A stretch of DNA of 7,822 nt, from assembly GCA_041158225.1 (NCBI GenBank), contig JBEBBU010000021.1:1-7822 (forward strand). The letters run 5' to 3'. The notes below the pieces were generated by a model, which made no database searches, was not told where the DNA came from, and saw only the letters and a list, made by a program, of their open reading frames with translations. The DNA comes from JBEBBU01 sp041158225 (GTDB taxonomy: Bacteria > Pseudomonadota > Gammaproteobacteria > Methylococcales > Methylococcaceae). Made by a program: the position numbers and the translations under genes. This document shows, piece after piece, positions 6,225 through 7,822 of this stretch. Positions within the stretch are counted from its first letter, which is position 1. Each line of letters starts with the position of its first letter.

Positions 6225-6781
6225 CTGAAAAAACACCTGTCCACCGCATACTGGCCAGATTCTGCCGCATGATAGGTATTGTGGGCCTGCTGGCGCCAGC
6301 CATTACAGGTGCGGCAGAAGTCCCGCAGACGGGCAGTCAGGCGCCCGCTTTTACCCTTCCCGATCAGGCAGGAAAGTCTCACAGCCTCAAGGATTATGCT
6401 GGCCGCTGGGTTGTACTTTACTTTTATCCCAAGGATGACACACCAGGCTGTACCCAGGAAGCCTGCGCCTTTCGCGATGACCAGCACCGCCTCGCTGCGC
6501 TGGGTGTGCAGATACTGGGGGTCAGTCTTGACGGCCGCAAGTCACACGCGGATTTTGCCGCAAAATACAGTTTGCCTTTCCCTCTTTTATCCGATGAATC
6601 AGGTGAAGTTACCGGCCAGTACGGGGCTCTGATTGGCATGGGGCCGGTCAAGTTTGCCAGACGCTATACCTTTGTCATTGATCCTAAGGGTACGGTAAGA
6701 AAAACCTACCTTGATGTTGATACCAAAAAACACGCCCAGGAAATCATTCAGGACGTGACCGCACTGCAACAGGCTGGCTGA
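6221..6781 (+). CDS. Bcp-type peroxiredoxin (thiol peroxidase) with N-terminal signal peptide
   Basis: This peroxiredoxin reduces hydrogen peroxide and organic peroxides using thiol donors. The 186-residue product carries the Bcp/PrxQ signature YFYPKDDTPGCTQEACAFRD at 67-86. Cys77 is the peroxidatic cysteine, and Cys82, five residues on, is the expected resolving cysteine. LPFPLLSDESGEV and RRYTFVIDPKGTVR follow as usual. Ordinary Bcp is about 150-160 residues and cytoplasmic. Here about 32 extra residues form a likely Sec signal: basic start (HRILARFCR), hydrophobic core (MIGIVGLLAPAITG) and a GAA-E cleavage site, so a periplasmic location is inferred. The start is a GTG overlapping the glcE stop (GTGA), backed by a good ribosome-binding site. 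It lies between glcE and glcF in the same operon, which suggests a role against peroxide formed near the oxidase or respiratory chain. Confidence 0.92.
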   Translation: MTEKTPVHRILARFCRMIGIVGLLAPAITGAAEVPQTGSQAPAFTLPDQAGKSHSLKDYAGRWVVLYFYPKDDTPGCTQEACAFRDDQHRLAALGVQILGVSLDGRKSHADFAAKYSLPFPLLSDESGEVTGQYGALIGMGPVKFARRYTFVIDPKGTVRKTYLDVDTKKHAQEIIQDVTALQQAG

Positions 6782-6797
6782 GAGGCTCCGAATCTCT
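6781..6797 (+). promoter_or_regulatory. glcF ribosome-binding site within a possible small hairpin
   Basis: AGAGG (6781-6785) is the only purine-rich site before the GTG at 6798, 12 bases away. AGAG (6781-6784) can pair with CTCT (6794-6797), which would fold the site into a 4-bp stem directly before the start codon. The stem is weak and may be coincidental. Confidence 0.3.
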
Positions 6798-7822
6798 GTG
6801 CACGTAAGCCTTGCTGAATCACTGAAAACCGAGCCTGCGGCCCTCAGAGGCCAGGAGCTTCTGAAGTCCTGCGTGCACTGTGGTTTCTGTAACGCCACCT
6901 GTCCAACCTACCAGCAACTGGGGGATGAACAGGATGGTCCGAGAGGCAGAATATACCGGCTGGGCAATATACTCGAAGGCAAGGCGCCGTCCCGGCTGGA
7001 TGCCCTGCACTTTGACCGTTGCCTTACATGCCTCAATTGCGAAACGACCTGCCCCTCCGGGGTCAGGTACAGCGGGATCATTGATCTGGCCAGAGACATG
7101 GCTGCAAGCCAGAGGCCGCGCATGGAACAATGGCTGCGCAAAGGGTTGGTCAGCCTGCTGTTACACCCCTTGACAGCCAGGCTGTACGACTGGTTCCGGC
7201 CTGTTCTGCGACTATCTGGTCTTAGGCGCGGCAATGATAGCCAGGCTTTCCGGGCCGTGCAAAGTGCGCCAGCTACCCCGTTGCGTGGGCGTGTCATGCT
7301 TTTTGAAGGCTGTGTCCAGCCTTATCTGATGCCTGAAATCAACGCTGCCACTGAGTTTGTGCTGCATCGTCTCGGCTATGAAGTCATACGTCATGCACTG
7401 ACAGACTGTTGCGGCGCCCTGCACCACCATACACTGGGGAGTTCGGATGCTGAACCGCTGGTGACAGGCAATGTGCGCCAATGGCATAGCTGGCTTGAAG
7501 ATGACACTATCCATGCCATACTGGTCAATGCTTCCGGATGTGGCGCTTTTATCCAGCGCTATCCAGTGCTTCTTGAAGGTCATGATGAAGCAGGCATGGC
7601 CTTGCAGGCAGAGAAGGTCACCCGCAAAACCCATGATCTTCTGGATTTCATTGCATGCCATGGCCGGGAATCCCTTGCACAGATGCTGGCAGGCATACCC
7701 ACTGCCATCAAGGCACAGACACATCTAGCTTTCCATCCTCCCTGTACACTGCAGCATGGTCTCCAGATCAGGGGCGTCATGGAATCCCTGCTTTCGCAGT
7801 GGGGGTACGCATGGACAGCCAT
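6798..7822 (+). CDS. glcF: Glycolate oxidase iron-sulfur subunit GlcF, N-terminal ~341 residues (cut by window edge)
   Basis: GlcF is the iron-sulfur subunit that takes electrons from the GlcD/GlcE flavins towards quinone at the inner membrane. The frame is open from 6798 to the right edge. The first cluster motif is CVHCGFCNATCP (Cys25, 28, 31, 35), and the second is CLTCLNCETTCP (Cys75, 78, 81, 85), giving two [4Fe-4S] clusters. GDEQDGPRGRIY lies between them. The CCG-type domain follows, with FEGCVQP (Cys172), DCCGALHHH (Cys204-205), ASGCGAF (Cys248) and HPPCTLQHG (Cys316). The family length is about 400-410, so roughly 60 residues are missing. No ATG fits. The GTG at 6798 gives 24 residues before the first cysteine, as in relatives. 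It begins 16 bases after the peroxiredoxin gene ends. Confidence 0.94.
   Translation, partial: MHVSLAESLKTEPAALRGQELLKSCVHCGFCNATCPTYQQLGDEQDGPRGRIYRLGNILEGKAPSRLDALHFDRCLTCLNCETTCPSGVRYSGIIDLARDMAASQRPRMEQWLRKGLVSLLLHPLTARLYDWFRPVLRLSGLRRGNDSQAFRAVQSAPATPLRGRVMLFEGCVQPYLMPEINAATEFVLHRLGYEVIRHALTDCCGALHHHTLGSSDAEPLVTGNVRQWHSWLEDDTIHAILVNASGCGAFIQRYPVLLEGHDEAGMALQAEKVTRKTHDLLDFIACHGRESLAQMLAGIPTAIKAQTHLAFHPPCTLQHGLQIRGVMESLLSQWGYAWTA

Noticed and set aside
7212..7724. 170-codon minus-strand open frame opposite glcF
   Set aside because: The plus strand encodes clear GlcF motifs (CCG, ASGCG) throughout this stretch.
1..7822. CRISPR array, tRNA/rRNA genes, insertion sequences, toxin-antitoxin or phage genes
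   Set aside because: No regularly spaced direct repeats, transposase motifs or structural RNA signatures were seen; nearly all bases belong to housekeeping or metabolic genes.

Overview
The window looks like chromosomal DNA from a Gram-negative proteobacterium. It is moderately GC-rich by eye, coding-dense and free of mobile elements, with tightly packed and overlapping genes. A Tim44-like envelope protein, HemJ, a three-component-type glycolate oxidase (GlcE/GlcF) and a phosphoketolase together suggest a respiring and possibly autotrophic or C1-using lineage (beta-, gamma- or Acidithiobacillia-like). I cannot assign a genus from the sequence alone.

Layout: two gene clusters diverge from an intergenic region at about 2197-2345. 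The left, minus-strand cluster reads from the middle towards base 1. It holds a Tim44-like exported/membrane protein (1249-2196), a TlpA/ResA-type thiol-disulfide protein with a CSPC site (734-1249), HemJ protoporphyrinogen oxidase (307-729) and the N-terminal part of tRNA pseudouridine synthase TruA (1-281, cut by the window edge). The first three genes overlap or nearly touch, and truA follows hemJ after 25 bases.

The right, plus-strand cluster is phosphoketolase xfp (2346-4790), an unrecognised 100-residue protein (4787-5089), glcE (5082-6224), an exported Bcp-type peroxiredoxin (6221-6781) and glcF (6798 onward, cut by the right edge). The first four genes overlap by 4-8 bases at each junction, so this is very probably one operon. 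Glycolate oxidase removes glycolate, for example from Rubisco oxygenation. Phosphoketolase cleaves xylulose-5-P or fructose-6-P to acetyl-P. The peroxiredoxin removes peroxides. One reading is a carbon-salvage and overflow operon around the pentose-phosphate/Calvin pool.

The unusual points are in this right-hand operon. glcD, which normally sits before glcE, is absent from that place, and the 100-residue unknown precedes glcE instead. A peroxiredoxin with a signal peptide lies between glcE and glcF. Phosphoketolase is co-transcribed with glycolate oxidase subunits rather than lying beside acetate kinase or phosphotransacetylase. I see no convincing novel defence, mobile or RNA system, so the interest lies in this operon arrangement and in the unknown small protein.
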